Source: an uncultured Erysipelotrichaceae bacterium
GTDB lineage: Bacteria; Bacillota_I; Bacilli_A; RF39; UBA660
Assembly: GCA_902775285.1 (NCBI GenBank)
Contig: CACYLI010000004.1
Coordinates: 1 to 64,000, forward strand
Length of the DNA stretch: 64,000 bases
Direction: 5' to 3'
This document shows positions 1 through 8,335 of the stretch, piece by piece (positions within the stretch are counted from its first letter, which is position 1; each line of letters opens with the position of its first letter). Under the pieces are notes generated by a model that saw nothing but the letters and a program-made list of their open reading frames with translations, did no database searches and was not told the origin of the DNA. A program made the translations under genes and the position numbers.

Positions 1-69
1 AAAAATCGTGATCATGGTGGCTATGATGGCGGAAATGGCTCTGATGGAATACTTATGATAAAAAGATAA
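1..69 (+). CDS. C-terminal tail of a glycine-rich protein (5' end outside window)
   Basis: Frame 1 is open from the first base and ends at TAA (67-69). The 22 visible residues contain HGGYDGGNGSDG and end ILMIKR. This matches in style the end of the large secreted protein at 11425-15177, which finishes GGSGYKGIVIIRNTR. I infer that an upstream gene encodes another glycine-rich surface protein with the same type of C-terminal domain. A terminator follows 2 bases after the stop. Only the tail is visible, so full domain content is unknown. Confidence 0.6.
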   Translation, partial: KNRDHGGYDGGNGSDGILMIKR

Positions 70-70
70 A

Positions 71-100
71 AGAGTATTGAGATTATTCAATACTCTTTTA
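71..100 (+). terminator. Intrinsic terminator of the glycine-rich gene
   Basis: Perfect 10-bp stem AGAGTATTGA (71-80) / TCAATACTCT (87-96) with a 6-base loop, followed by TTTT. Confidence 0.85.
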
Positions 101-109
101 AAAAGAGTC

Positions 110-138
110 TTTACAAATAAAAATTATGATGTTATAAT
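110..138 (+). promoter_or_regulatory. Sigma-A promoter of the ileS T-box transcript
   Basis: -35 TTTACA (110-115), 17-base spacer, -10 TATAAT (133-138). Transcription should start near 145, just before the T-box leader. Confidence 0.8.
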
Positions 139-144
139 TATTGC

Positions 145-355
145 ATTGTGAAAACAAATGAGGAAGACGTTATATAATGGATTTTTAAGAGAGTTAGTGG
201 TTGGTGAGAACTAATAAATGAAGTTATATATGAATCACTTCTGATGTTGCTTATGGATAAGATAAGCACGGGGTTAAATTAAAACCTCGTTATACGAATA
301 AAGTTAATTAAAGGATGGTACCGTCATTATGACTCCTTGTACTCATCCTTTTTAT
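145..355 (+). promoter_or_regulatory. T-box riboswitch, isoleucine-specific, upstream of ileS
   Basis: This fills most of the gene-free stretch 70-373. It has the T-box stem I segment (AGAGAGTTAGTGG, near 190) and a probable specifier ATC (Ile) at 234-236 after TGA. The antiterminator bulge AAGGATGGTACCG lies at 311-323. A terminator pairs AAGGATG (311-317) with CATCCTT (344-350), followed by a T-run. Uncharged tRNA-Ile should stabilise the antiterminator and let ileS be transcribed. The same layout precedes lysS, where AAA sits at the equivalent position, which supports the specifier choice. Confidence 0.9.
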
Positions 356-373
356 TTTGAAAGGAGAATTGTT

Positions 374-3300
374 ATGAAGTTTAAAGAACTTGATAAAAAA
401 AGTGTTAAAGAAGTAGAAGAAAAAAGAGTAGAATCTTGGAAGAAAATGGACCTTTTAAATAAAACTATTAAAAATAGAAAAAATGCTGAATACTATAATT
501 TCTATGATGGACCTGCTTATGCTAATGGATTCCCTGGAGTACATCATATGCTTGCTAAAATATTAAAAGATGCTGTATGTAAATATAAAACTATGAAGGG
601 ATTTAGAGTAGATAGAAAAGTAGGATGGGATACACATGGTCTTCCAACTGAAGTTGCTGTTGAAAAATTACTTGGTTTTGAAGGTAAAACTGATATTGAA
701 AAATATGGAATTGAAAAATTCTGTGAAGAATGTAAGAAGAATGTTAGATTAAATGAAAAAGAATTTGTTCGTTTAACTGATAGAATGGGTCAATTAATAG
801 ATACAGATAATGCATATATTACTTTTAAAAATGAATATATTGAATCTGAATGGTGGAGTTTAAAGAAATTTTTTGATGCTGGACTTGTTTATCATAGCCA
901 TAAAATATTACCATATTGTCCTAGATGTGGAACAGAACTTTCTACTCATGAAGTAAGTGATAATTATAAAGAAGTAGATGTTAATTCTGTAATTATACCT
1001 TTTAAAGTTAAAGGAAAGGATGAATACTTTTTAGCTTGGACTACTACTGCATGGACATTACTTGCAAACTTAGCTCTTTGTGTTAATCCAAATGAAGATT
1101 ATATTAAAGTTCTAAGTAAAGGATATAAATTTATTTTAGGAGAAAAATTAGCACCAACTGTTTTAGGGGAAGGTTATGAAGTATTAGAACATTATAAAGG
1201 AACAGATTTAGAAGGCATGAAGTATGAACAACTAATGCCATATTTAGAAATAGGTAAAGATGAAAAAGCTTTTGAAGTATTATGTGATGAATATGTAACT
1301 ATGGATGATGGAACTGGTATAGTACATATAGCACCTGCTTACGGAGCTGATGATGCTCGTGTATGTGAAAAGTATGGAATTACTTTCCAAAATCCAGTTG
1401 ATTTAAGTGGTAAATATACATGTGGTCCTTGGGAAGGTAGACTTGTAACTGATACTGAATTAGAAAAAGAAATAATTGATTATTTAAAACAAAATGATAA
1501 ATTATTTAAGAAAATAAAAATATCTCACAACTATCCTCATTGCTGGAGATGTAAGAGTCCTTTAATATATATGGCTAAACCAGCTTGGTATATTAGAGTG
1601 ACAGAAATAAGAGATAAAATTGTTGAAGCTAATAAGAGTGTTAATTGGTATCCTGATTTTATAGGAGAAAAGAGATTTGCTAATTGGCTTGAAAATGCTC
1701 AAGATTGGGGAATTTCTAGAAGTAGATATTGGGGATGCCCAATTCCACTTTGGACATGTGAATGTGGACATAAGGAAATGATTGGTTCAATTGATGAATT
1801 AGTTAGTAAATCAGTAGAAAAAATTGATCATAATATAGATTTACATAAACCACATGTAGATAATGTTCATATTAAATGTAGTGAATGTGGTAAATTAATG
1901 AATAGAATTCCGGATGTTATTGATGTTTGGTATGATAGTGGATGTGTTCCATTTGCTCAATATCATTATCCATTTGAAAATAAAGAATTTTTTGAGAGTC
2001 ATTATCCTGCATTTATAGCAGAAGGACTTGATCAAACTAGAGGATGGTTTTATACATTAATAGTTGTAAATACATTCCTTTTTGGAAAAAGCCCATTTAG
2101 TAATGTACTTGTAAATGATTTATTACTTGATAAGTATGGTCAAAAAATGCATAAATCTAGAGGTAATGCTGTTGAACCATTTACAATAATGGATAAATAT
2201 GGAGCAGATGCTGTTAGATGGTATATGGTTCATGTAAGTCCAGTATGGACTCCATTAAAATTTGATGAAGATGGTGTTAAAGAAGTTAATTCTAAATTCT
2301 TTAGTACTCTTAAAAATACATATACATTCTTCCAAATGTATGCAAATGTAGATAATTTAGATCCAAGAGAATTTGATGTTAAATATAGTGACTTAGAAGA
2401 TATTGATAAGTGGTTACTTTCTAAATATAATAATTTAGTTAAAAATTGTACTTTAGCAATGGATTCATATGATTTAAATAAAACAGCTCATTTAATTCAA
2501 GACTTTGTATGTGATGATTTAAGTAACTGGTATATTAGAAGAAATAGAAGAAGATTCTGGCAAAGTGAACTTGATAATTCTAAAAAAGCAGTTTATAAGA
2601 CTACATATGATGTATTAGTTGGTATTTGTAAATTAATTGCACCAATTGTTCCATTTATAAGTGATGAAATATATACTAAATTAACAGGAGAAAAGAGTGT
2701 TCATTTATCTGATTATCCAGTATGTGATGAAAAACTAATTGATTTGAAAATAGAAGAAAAAATGGATTTAGTAATTGAACTTATAAGTGCAGCTAGAAAT
2801 ATTAGAGAAGATGCTAAAATTAAAGTACGTCAACCAATAAGTGAAGTAATATTTGAACAAAAATATTATGATAAAATAAATGAATTTGAAGATTTATTTA
2901 AAGAAGAATTAAATGTTAAAGAAGTTAAATGGACAGATAATATGGATGAGTATATTACTGTATCATATAAACCTAACTTTAAAACAGTTGGTAAAGTACT
3001 TGGTAGTGATATTAAAGAATTCACAGAAACTCTTAAGAATTTAAGTGTAGAAGAAGAAAAAGAAATTGAAAATGGAACATTTAAATTTAAACATTATACA
3101 GTAGACAACAGTTATGTATTAAAAGATATTAATGCTAAAGAAGGATATAGTGCTGTAATGTTAAATTATAAAAAAGTTGTTATTAATACAAAATTAACTA
3201 CTGATTTAATTAATGAAGGACTAGCTCGTGAAATTGTTTCTAAAGTTCAAAATCTAAGAAAAACAAGTGGTTTTGATATAGCTGATAGAATAACTATGGA

Positions 3301-3460
3301 ATATGAGTGTGATAGTGAATTAGAAAGTGCTATTAAAGAATATAAATCATATATTATGGATGAAGTATTAGCTGTTTCTTTAGAAAAAAATGATAAATGT
3401 AATACAGAACTTAAGATTAATGACTTCACTATGAAAGTAAATGTTAAACAAGTAAAATAA
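374..3460 (+). CDS. ileS: Isoleucyl-tRNA synthetase (IleRS, probably type 2)
   Basis: Class I synthetase charging tRNA-Ile in the cytoplasm. The start is ATG 374, after AAGGAG (361-366); an ATG at 329 is in frame but lies inside the T-box terminator. The product is 1028 aa. The HIGH-type motif is PGVHHMLA (about 54-61) and the KMSKS motif is KMHKS (591-595). A CPRCG zinc knuckle lies near 182, and the editing domain holds GTGIVHIAPAYG. The length and the CPRCGTELSTHEV signature fit the longer type-2 (eukaryote-like) IleRS rather than the roughly 920-aa type 1. Type 2 enzymes are often insensitive to mupirocin, which is family knowledge and not visible here. Expression is controlled by the upstream T-box. 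Confidence 0.97.
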   Translation: MKFKELDKKSVKEVEEKRVESWKKMDLLNKTIKNRKNAEYYNFYDGPAYANGFPGVHHMLAKILKDAVCKYKTMKGFRVDRKVGWDTHGLPTEVAVEKLLGFEGKTDIEKYGIEKFCEECKKNVRLNEKEFVRLTDRMGQLIDTDNAYITFKNEYIESEWWSLKKFFDAGLVYHSHKILPYCPRCGTELSTHEVSDNYKEVDVNSVIIPFKVKGKDEYFLAWTTTAWTLLANLALCVNPNEDYIKVLSKGYKFILGEKLAPTVLGEGYEVLEHYKGTDLEGMKYEQLMPYLEIGKDEKAFEVLCDEYVTMDDGTGIVHIAPAYGADDARVCEKYGITFQNPVDLSGKYTCGPWEGRLVTDTELEKEIIDYLKQNDKLFKKIKISHNYPHCWRCKSPLIYMAKPAWYIRVTEIRDKIVEANKSVNWYPDFIGEKRFANWLENAQDWGISRSRYWGCPIPLWTCECGHKEMIGSIDELVSKSVEKIDHNIDLHKPHVDNVHIKCSECGKLMNRIPDVIDVWYDSGCVPFAQYHYPFENKEFFESHYPAFIAEGLDQTRGWFYTLIVVNTFLFGKSPFSNVLVNDLLLDKYGQKMHKSRGNAVEPFTIMDKYGADAVRWYMVHVSPVWTPLKFDEDGVKEVNSKFFSTLKNTYTFFQMYANVDNLDPREFDVKYSDLEDIDKWLLSKYNNLVKNCTLAMDSYDLNKTAHLIQDFVCDDLSNWYIRRNRRRFWQSELDNSKKAVYKTTYDVLVGICKLIAPIVPFISDEIYTKLTGEKSVHLSDYPVCDEKLIDLKIEEKMDLVIELISAARNIREDAKIKVRQPISEVIFEQKYYDKINEFEDLFKEELNVKEVKWTDNMDEYITVSYKPNFKTVGKVLGSDIKEFTETLKNLSVEEEKEIENGTFKFKHYTVDNSYVLKDINAKEGYSAVMLNYKKVVINTKLTTDLINEGLAREIVSKVQNLRKTSGFDIADRITMEYECDSELESAIKEYKSYIMDEVLAVSLEKNDKCNTELKINDFTMKVNVKQVK

Positions 3461-3488
3461 GACTCATTTGACTTTGAGTCTTTTTTTT
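3461..3488 (+). terminator. ileS terminator
   Basis: Stem GACTCA (3461-3466) / TGAGTC (3475-3480) directly after the stop codon, then eight T. The loop holds the -35 box of the next promoter. Confidence 0.85.
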
Positions 3489-3496
3489 GCTAGAAT
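3468..3496 (+). promoter_or_regulatory. Promoter embedded in the ileS terminator
   Basis: -35 TTGACT (3468-3473) lies in the terminator loop. The 17-base spacer is the right arm plus the T-run, and the -10 is TAGAAT (3491-3496) preceded by TGC (extended -10). Confidence 0.65.
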
Positions 3497-3524
3497 ATTT
3501 TTTACTTTTTTAGGGGTGGATAAT

Positions 3525-4142
3525 ATGAATATTGAAATAATTATTAATAATGAAAATGATTTTAATAAATTAAATACTATATCTCGTTTTTCTAACGAAT
3601 TAAAAAGAGTTAATATTAGAATAACTAATGATATATTATTTACTAAAGCACTAAAACCAGCTGATTTTAAAGGAATAGATGTATGTATATATGGAAATAA
3701 TCATATATTATGTAATGTTAATATTTTTAATGTTAATGATGACAAATTAGTTGATAATGCTGGAATATTTAAAAATGTTAAAAACTTATATGTAGAAGAT
3801 TTAAAAATAAATCATGCTTATGTTTATGCAGGACAAGTAAGTGGGTTACTTGCAGCAAACGTAGAAGATAGTTTAACTTTAATGAATTCTGACTTTAATA
3901 ATGTAATAGTAAATTGTGAAGCTTATTGTGGCGGGGTAGTAGGAGTAGCTAAAACTGTTCAAGTAAGTGATTCAAGAGTACTTTCAAAAGTATATGGAAT
4001 AGATGTTGTTGGTGGAGTTGCTGGTATGGCTGATAAATATATCGAAGAAGATAGTTATATTGATGGTGAAATTATTGCAGTAGGTAAAGCAATAGGCCAA
4101 AAAGTAGGATTTTGTTATAATCAAATAATTAAATCATTATAA
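3525..4142 (+). CDS. Hypothetical protein with GLUG-like beta-helical repeats
   Basis: 205 aa, starting at ATG 3525 after GGGGTGG (3513-3519); the open frame extends upstream into the ileS terminator, but nothing there looks like a start. I do not recognise a named family. The C-terminal half has turns such as CGGVVGVAK and VGGVAGMAD, resembling GLUG motifs of right-handed beta-helix proteins. There is no signal peptide or membrane segment, so it is probably cytoplasmic, unlike most GLUG proteins. It is convergent with the sigK-like gene: its stop (4140-4142) directly abuts that gene's stop. Function unknown. Confidence 0.75.
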   Translation: MNIEIIINNENDFNKLNTISRFSNELKRVNIRITNDILFTKALKPADFKGIDVCIYGNNHILCNVNIFNVNDDKLVDNAGIFKNVKNLYVEDLKINHAYVYAGQVSGLLAANVEDSLTLMNSDFNNVIVNCEAYCGGVVGVAKTVQVSDSRVLSKVYGIDVVGGVAGMADKYIEEDSYIDGEIIAVGKAIGQKVGFCYNQIIKSL

Positions 4143-4844
4143 TTAAATATTATTGTTTTTTATAAATTCTCTGAGCATTTTAATTAATGCTCTTTTTTCT
4201 ATTCTAGATACATAACTTCTTGAAATATGCATACTTTTTGCTATTTCTTTTTGAGTTTTTTCTTTATTATTATCTAAACCATATCTTAGTTTAATTATTT
4301 TTAATTCTCTATCATTAAGTACACTTAAATACTTAGTTAAGTTTTTAATATTATCTTTATTTTGTATTGTTTCATCAATACTTATACTATTTTCTTCAAG
4401 TACATCTATTAAAGTAATATCACTGCCATCTTTATCATGTGCAATTACATCATTTAAACTAATATTATTATTGTATTTTTTATTACTTCTAAAATACATT
4501 AATATTTCATTTTCAGCGCATTTAGCAGCATAGGTAGTAAGCTTAACTCCTTTTTGTTTATTATATGAATCTATTCCTTTAATTAATCCAATTGTACCAA
4601 TACTAATTAAATCATCATTAGAAATACTTTTATTTTCATATTTTTTGACTATATGTGCTACTAATCTCAAATTATGTTCAATTAGTTTATTTCTTGCTTC
4701 TTTATTTCCTTTTAAAAGCTCATCTATGTAAAATGATTCTTCTTTATTAGATAGGGGAGGAGCAAATACTTGTATAGAATAACTTGTAGTAAAAACCATT
4801 ATGTTTTTAAGATACTCTTTAATTTTATTTAATAATTCTTTCAT
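4143..4844 (-). CDS. sigK: RNA polymerase sigma factor, SigK-like (late mother-cell sporulation type)
   Basis: 233 aa with sigma-70 regions 2 to 4. Region 2 reads NLRLVAHIVKKYEN and DLISIGTIGLIKGIDSY, then ENEILMYFRS. Region 4 has EKTQKEIAKSMHISRSYVSR followed by IEKRALIKM. These match B. subtilis SigK better than SigE; VAHIVKK, ISLNDVI and SRSYVSRIEKRAL are typical of SigK. About 33 residues precede the APPLS segment, as in pro-SigK, so a pro-sequence removed by SpoIVFB may be retained. A shorter form could begin at Met16. The gene is intact, with no skin-type interruption. Together with spoIIP (24214) it suggests the lineage sporulates or descends from a sporulator. No strong Shine-Dalgarno is seen. 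Confidence 0.88.
   Translation of the reverse strand: MKELLNKIKEYLKNIMVFTTSYSIQVFAPPLSNKEESFYIDELLKGNKEARNKLIEHNLRLVAHIVKKYENKSISNDDLISIGTIGLIKGIDSYNKQKGVKLTTYAAKCAENEILMYFRSNKKYNNNISLNDVIAHDKDGSDITLIDVLEENSISIDETIQNKDNIKNLTKYLSVLNDRELKIIKLRYGLDNNKEKTQKEIAKSMHISRSYVSRIEKRALIKMLREFIKNNNI
4173..4198 (+). terminator. Plus-strand terminator inside the 3' end of sigK
   Basis: Stem GAGCATT (4173-4179) / AATGCTC (4186-4192), 6-base loop, then TTTTTT (4193-4198). It lies within the coding region of the convergent sigma factor gene and would end the 3525 transcript. Confidence 0.65.
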
Positions 4845-4880
4845 AGTAAAATATATTTTTAAAAATAAATAATATACAAA

Positions 4881-4903
4881 AAAACTAACTTGTAAGTTAG
4901 TTT
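4881..4903 (-). terminator. Terminator of the paralogous membrane-protein pair
   Basis: Stem ACTAACT (4884-4890) / AGTTAGT (4895-4901) with a TGTA loop, just past the stop of the 4904 gene. There are T-runs on both sides, so it may work in both directions. Confidence 0.75.
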
Positions 4904-6466
4904 TTATTTATTTAATTTTAGTGAATAACCATTATATTCAAATAAAGGCTCTAATTTTTGATATTTAATTAATGTTTTATTATAAGCATCTTCTAATTCT
5001 TTTAATTCTTTCTTTAGCTTTAGTTCTTCTTCTTTGCTATAAGTTTTGCCATTTTCTTTATTATTTAATTGACTTAAATATTCTTTGCGTTTTTCTATAT
5101 ATTCATATATTTCATCCAAAAATTTTTTATACATTACAACAGCACCAATAAGTCCTCCAGAAAGATGAAGACTATTTTCCAAAGAACCAGTTGTAATTGA
5201 ATCAAATATAAACCAAGCCATAATTAATGCAAATCTTATAAAACCTGGAGTTCCATCAGTAGATATGTCATTATAATCAATACTTTTTACTATTTGTACA
5301 AAATCTATTTCATTACTATCTTTTAGATTTAATTCTTCATTTTGAATAGAACCATGTAAATACATATCTGCACTTGATAATCTTTGATTTAAGTATTCTT
5401 CAATAGGTATTCCTGTATTTTCAACATCATAATATTCATAATTTCTAGTTATTTCGGGGTATCTTGTAGTACTTACATCTTCACCTACAGGATAATATAT
5501 TTTAACTTTAACATTTCCAACTTCATCTTTTTGATAAAGTTTTTCTTCATAATATCCATCTACTGTATCATAACATTCAACCACTGATTTATATGTAATA
5601 TGCTTTTCTTTATATTGATTTGCTAGGTGATTAGCTCCAATTAATATAGAAAGTGATAATATTTTAGGAATAATTGAATACATAAAATATGTTCTTGCAT
5701 CTTTATATGATTTAATATTATCACTTGATATACTAGATTTTGAATGTTTTAAATTTTTAATATTATTTAATTCTTCTTCTTTTTCATGAATTAATTCTTT
5801 TTCTTTAAATATTTCTTCAAGTATTTTTTGTTTATAATTATCACTATTAAATGATAATAAATAAACCATCTTTTTATCAATTGAATCTATAGATAAAACT
5901 TCATTATTTCTTTTGTATATATCTTTTTCATTAATATATTTTTTGATATCTTTATTTATTAAATCTTTTAATTCATTTGTACCAATATCATATTTAATTA
6001 AACTATCAAGTAGACTAGAGTCGCCTGTTACTCTAAATTCAACTTTTATGATTTCATATATTGTTTGATATAGTTCTTCTTCTTTTTCATTTTTCATTTT
6101 GTATAGTGTATTATAATTTCTTAAGTCATTTATTATTAAATCAGTGATACTTTTTAATTTCTGAGGAGTAATATCATTATTTATTTCATTCTTAATTATA
6201 TTAATATGTTCATATATTTTGAATTTATTTTGTATACTAGTAACATATTCATCAAAAGAATCAATTAATGCAGTTATCGGAGCATAGTTTATTTCTTTTT
6301 GGACTGAACTATTAGAGTTATCTAGTATATTATTAAGACTATCATCTAATTTTTTGAAATTGTTTTTCATTTGGTTAGTATCATAATTAAATCCTTCAAT
6401 ACTTTCTATTTTTTTATAAATTGTTTCTAATTTATTTTTTATATAAAATATATTATTTTTATTCAT
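4904..6466 (-). CDS. Membrane-anchored coiled-coil protein, paralogue of the 6476 gene
   Basis: 520 aa, unknown family. About 260 residues of charged, coiled-coil-rich sequence come first. A membrane segment (IIPKILSLSILIGANHL) follows, then an outer region of roughly 120 aa with IYYPVGED. A second hydrophobic stretch (FALIMAWFIFDSITTG, then HLSGGLIGAVVMYKKF) and a C-terminal coiled coil complete it. The layout matches the neighbouring 518-aa protein, including the shared IYYP motif and the KSIDYND versus IKIDYTD segments, so I infer a tandem duplication. Its Shine-Dalgarno AAGGAGA overlaps the stop of the upstream gene, implying coupled translation. The two may form a hetero-oligomer. Confidence 0.8.
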   Translation of the reverse strand: MNKNNIFYIKNKLETIYKKIESIEGFNYDTNQMKNNFKKLDDSLNNILDNSNSSVQKEINYAPITALIDSFDEYVTSIQNKFKIYEHINIIKNEINNDITPQKLKSITDLIINDLRNYNTLYKMKNEKEEELYQTIYEIIKVEFRVTGDSSLLDSLIKYDIGTNELKDLINKDIKKYINEKDIYKRNNEVLSIDSIDKKMVYLLSFNSDNYKQKILEEIFKEKELIHEKEEELNNIKNLKHSKSSISSDNIKSYKDARTYFMYSIIPKILSLSILIGANHLANQYKEKHITYKSVVECYDTVDGYYEEKLYQKDEVGNVKVKIYYPVGEDVSTTRYPEITRNYEYYDVENTGIPIEEYLNQRLSSADMYLHGSIQNEELNLKDSNEIDFVQIVKSIDYNDISTDGTPGFIRFALIMAWFIFDSITTGSLENSLHLSGGLIGAVVMYKKFLDEIYEYIEKRKEYLSQLNNKENGKTYSKEEELKLKKELKELEDAYNKTLIKYQKLEPLFEYNGYSLKLNK

Positions 6467-6475
6467 AAAATCTCC

Positions 6476-8032
6476 TTATTTTTTTAATGTTTTTTTGAAA
6501 TTATAATTATTATTATTTAAATATTCATATACATGTGAGTATTTTTCTATTAATTCATTATAATTTTTATTTAATATTTCTAATTCTTGATTTAAATATT
6601 TTATTTTTTCTTTATCTTTTTTAATATTTAGTTTATTTTTTAAATTTTTAATTTGATTCTTTTTATTGTTTATTAAATCTATAACTTCTTTAAAATTTAA
6701 TAAGAGTACTGTTAATGTATAATAAGAATCATTTAACATATAATTACCAATTATATAATCAGCTGTTAATAATAAAATGTTTGCTAGTATATTTATTAAA
6801 AGAACTGGTAAATTGAATATGTTTTTCATATCTGTATAATCTATTTTAATAAGCCTTTTGACTATCATAAATTCATCTTCTGATATCTGATTAGATTCTT
6901 GATCATATTTATATATAGAAGAAGTAAAATTAAGATTATCATAATTAAAATTTTTAAAATCTTCTATTGGTATATCACTTACTAGATTAAATGTTTTTAT
7001 TATTCTTGTTTTATCTTTATCACATGGATAATATATAGTTAGTGTAGTATCTAATTCTTTTTCGTTATTAATGCGCTTATATATTGTTTCAGTATGATTA
7101 TATGAGTCATCTATACTTGAATAATATTCATATGTACTAGCAGGAACCAATGTATAGTTTTTTTCATGTTTTAAAGCAATTATATTTGAAGACAATATTA
7201 TACTTGTAGATAAAATAAATGGTAGTAGTGTAGTATATAAATGCGTATTTTTAATTTTCTTTTTTAATACCTTTTCTTTTTTATTAATAGTATTTAATAA
7301 CTCATTTTTATTTTTTAAATTAAAATTATAATTATCATTATATGTGTTAAATGTTTTAATTAAATCTTCAAGAAAACTTCCTTCAATTAGTGCTAGAGGT
7401 AATATAGTTTCTTTATGTAAGTAACTATTATCTTTTAAGTGTATTTTTAATAAATTTAAATCAGCTAAATTATTAATCTTATATTTTACAAACATATCAT
7501 TTTCAACTTCGTCTTCTAATTTTGATTTATCTAAATCACTTATTTTAAATAGATTTAATATATTTGAGTTTCCGCTATATTTAAGTTCTAGTTTTATTAG
7601 TTTATAAATAGTAGGTATTCTTTTATTTAATTCATTATTATTTTTCATAAATGGTAAAATCTTAGTATATTTTTGTAAATCATATAAACATCTATCAGCA
7701 TTATATTTATATGTTTTTTCATCATATGAATCTATATTTTCTTCTATATCATCTAGTGTTTTAAATATATAAATACATGATATATATTCAAAAGATTTAG
7801 AATGAAGAAAGTAAATATCTTTTGCTAATTTATTAAAATCTCTGGAATTTAATTTTTTAAATTGTTTATCACTAGGATTATTTGTATCATCAAAGTAACC
7901 ATTTAAAATAGCATCATATTTTTTTACTAATTCTTTAATTTCTAAAGAATTAAAACTATATTCTTCAAGTCTATTTGCATTTTCATATATGTTTTCTAGT
8001 GCATTTTTTAGATGAATTATATTAGCATCCAT
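6476..8032 (-). CDS. Membrane-anchored coiled-coil protein, paralogue of the 4904 gene
   Basis: 518 aa, unknown family, first gene of a two-gene minus-strand operon. It starts at ATG (complement of 8030-8032) after GAAAGGAAG. The N-terminal half is helical and charged. A membrane segment (TLLPFILSTSIILSSNIIAL) precedes an outer region containing IYYPCDKD, then a hydrophobic stretch (LPVLLINILANILLLTADYI), then a lysine-rich coiled coil. No catalytic motif is evident. The order membrane, outer loop, membrane, coiled coil is the same as in the downstream gene. Confidence 0.8.
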   Translation of the reverse strand: MDANIIHLKNALENIYENANRLEEYSFNSLEIKELVKKYDAILNGYFDDTNNPSDKQFKKLNSRDFNKLAKDIYFLHSKSFEYISCIYIFKTLDDIEENIDSYDEKTYKYNADRCLYDLQKYTKILPFMKNNNELNKRIPTIYKLIKLELKYSGNSNILNLFKISDLDKSKLEDEVENDMFVKYKINNLADLNLLKIHLKDNSYLHKETILPLALIEGSFLEDLIKTFNTYNDNYNFNLKNKNELLNTINKKEKVLKKKIKNTHLYTTLLPFILSTSIILSSNIIALKHEKNYTLVPASTYEYYSSIDDSYNHTETIYKRINNEKELDTTLTIYYPCDKDKTRIIKTFNLVSDIPIEDFKNFNYDNLNFTSSIYKYDQESNQISEDEFMIVKRLIKIDYTDMKNIFNLPVLLINILANILLLTADYIIGNYMLNDSYYTLTVLLLNFKEVIDLINNKKNQIKNLKNKLNIKKDKEKIKYLNQELEILNKNYNELIEKYSHVYEYLNNNNYNFKKTLKK

Positions 8033-8064
8033 TTACTTTTCTTCCTTTCAAATAAAGTTGTTAT

Positions 8065-8093
8065 ATTATACCACAAAATAGTATTAAAGTAAA
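8065..8093 (-). promoter_or_regulatory. Promoter of the membrane-protein pair
   Basis: Reading the minus strand: -35 TTTACT (complement of 8088-8093), 17-base spacer, -10 TATAAT (complement of 8065-8070). Confidence 0.75.
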
Positions 8094-8182
8094 TATTAGA
8101 GTAGATATTATTAAACTATAAAATATTAATGTAAAGCGAACAAAAATAAACTTATATGTTTTTTTGCCTTAAATTCTAGAGT

Positions 8183-8263
8183 AATGTTTTTTTGAACATC
8201 TTTTTTAAAAAAGTCAAGATGTAAAATTTTTAAAAAAATAAAAAAATTAAATAAAAAAACATT
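8183..8263. promoter_or_regulatory. Nested inverted repeats in the 303-base divergent region upstream of nrdD
   Basis: The gap 8033-8335 holds the minus-strand promoter above, this structure and the nrdD promoter. The outer arms are AATGTTTTTTT (8183-8193) and AAAAAAACATT (8253-8263); the inner arms are ACATCTT (8196-8202) and AAGATGT (8216-8222). It could be an operator or folded leader controlling nrdD. I see no convincing pair of NrdR boxes. AT-richness makes chance palindromes common. Confidence 0.35.
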
Positions 8264-8290
8264 TACATTTTTTCTTGTTTGTTATAAGAT
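8262..8290 (+). promoter_or_regulatory. Putative nrdD promoter
   Basis: -35 TTTACA (8262-8267) and -10 TAAGAT (8285-8290) with 17 bases between; TATAAG at 8283-8288 is an alternative. The -35 overlaps the right arm of the inverted repeat 8183-8263. Confidence 0.5.
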
Positions 8291-8335
8291 TTATTTAGGT
8301 TATAAAAAGTAATCAATGAAAGGTGAGGAATATTT

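Noticed and set aside
329-373. Upstream ATG (329) as the ileS start
   Set aside because: It lies in the T-box terminator and adds residues not found in IleRS; AAGGAG sits before ATG 374.
8065-8093. NrdR box overlapping the minus-strand promoter
   Set aside because: CACAAAATAGTAT only partly resembles the consensus, is a single copy, and is on the far side from nrdD.
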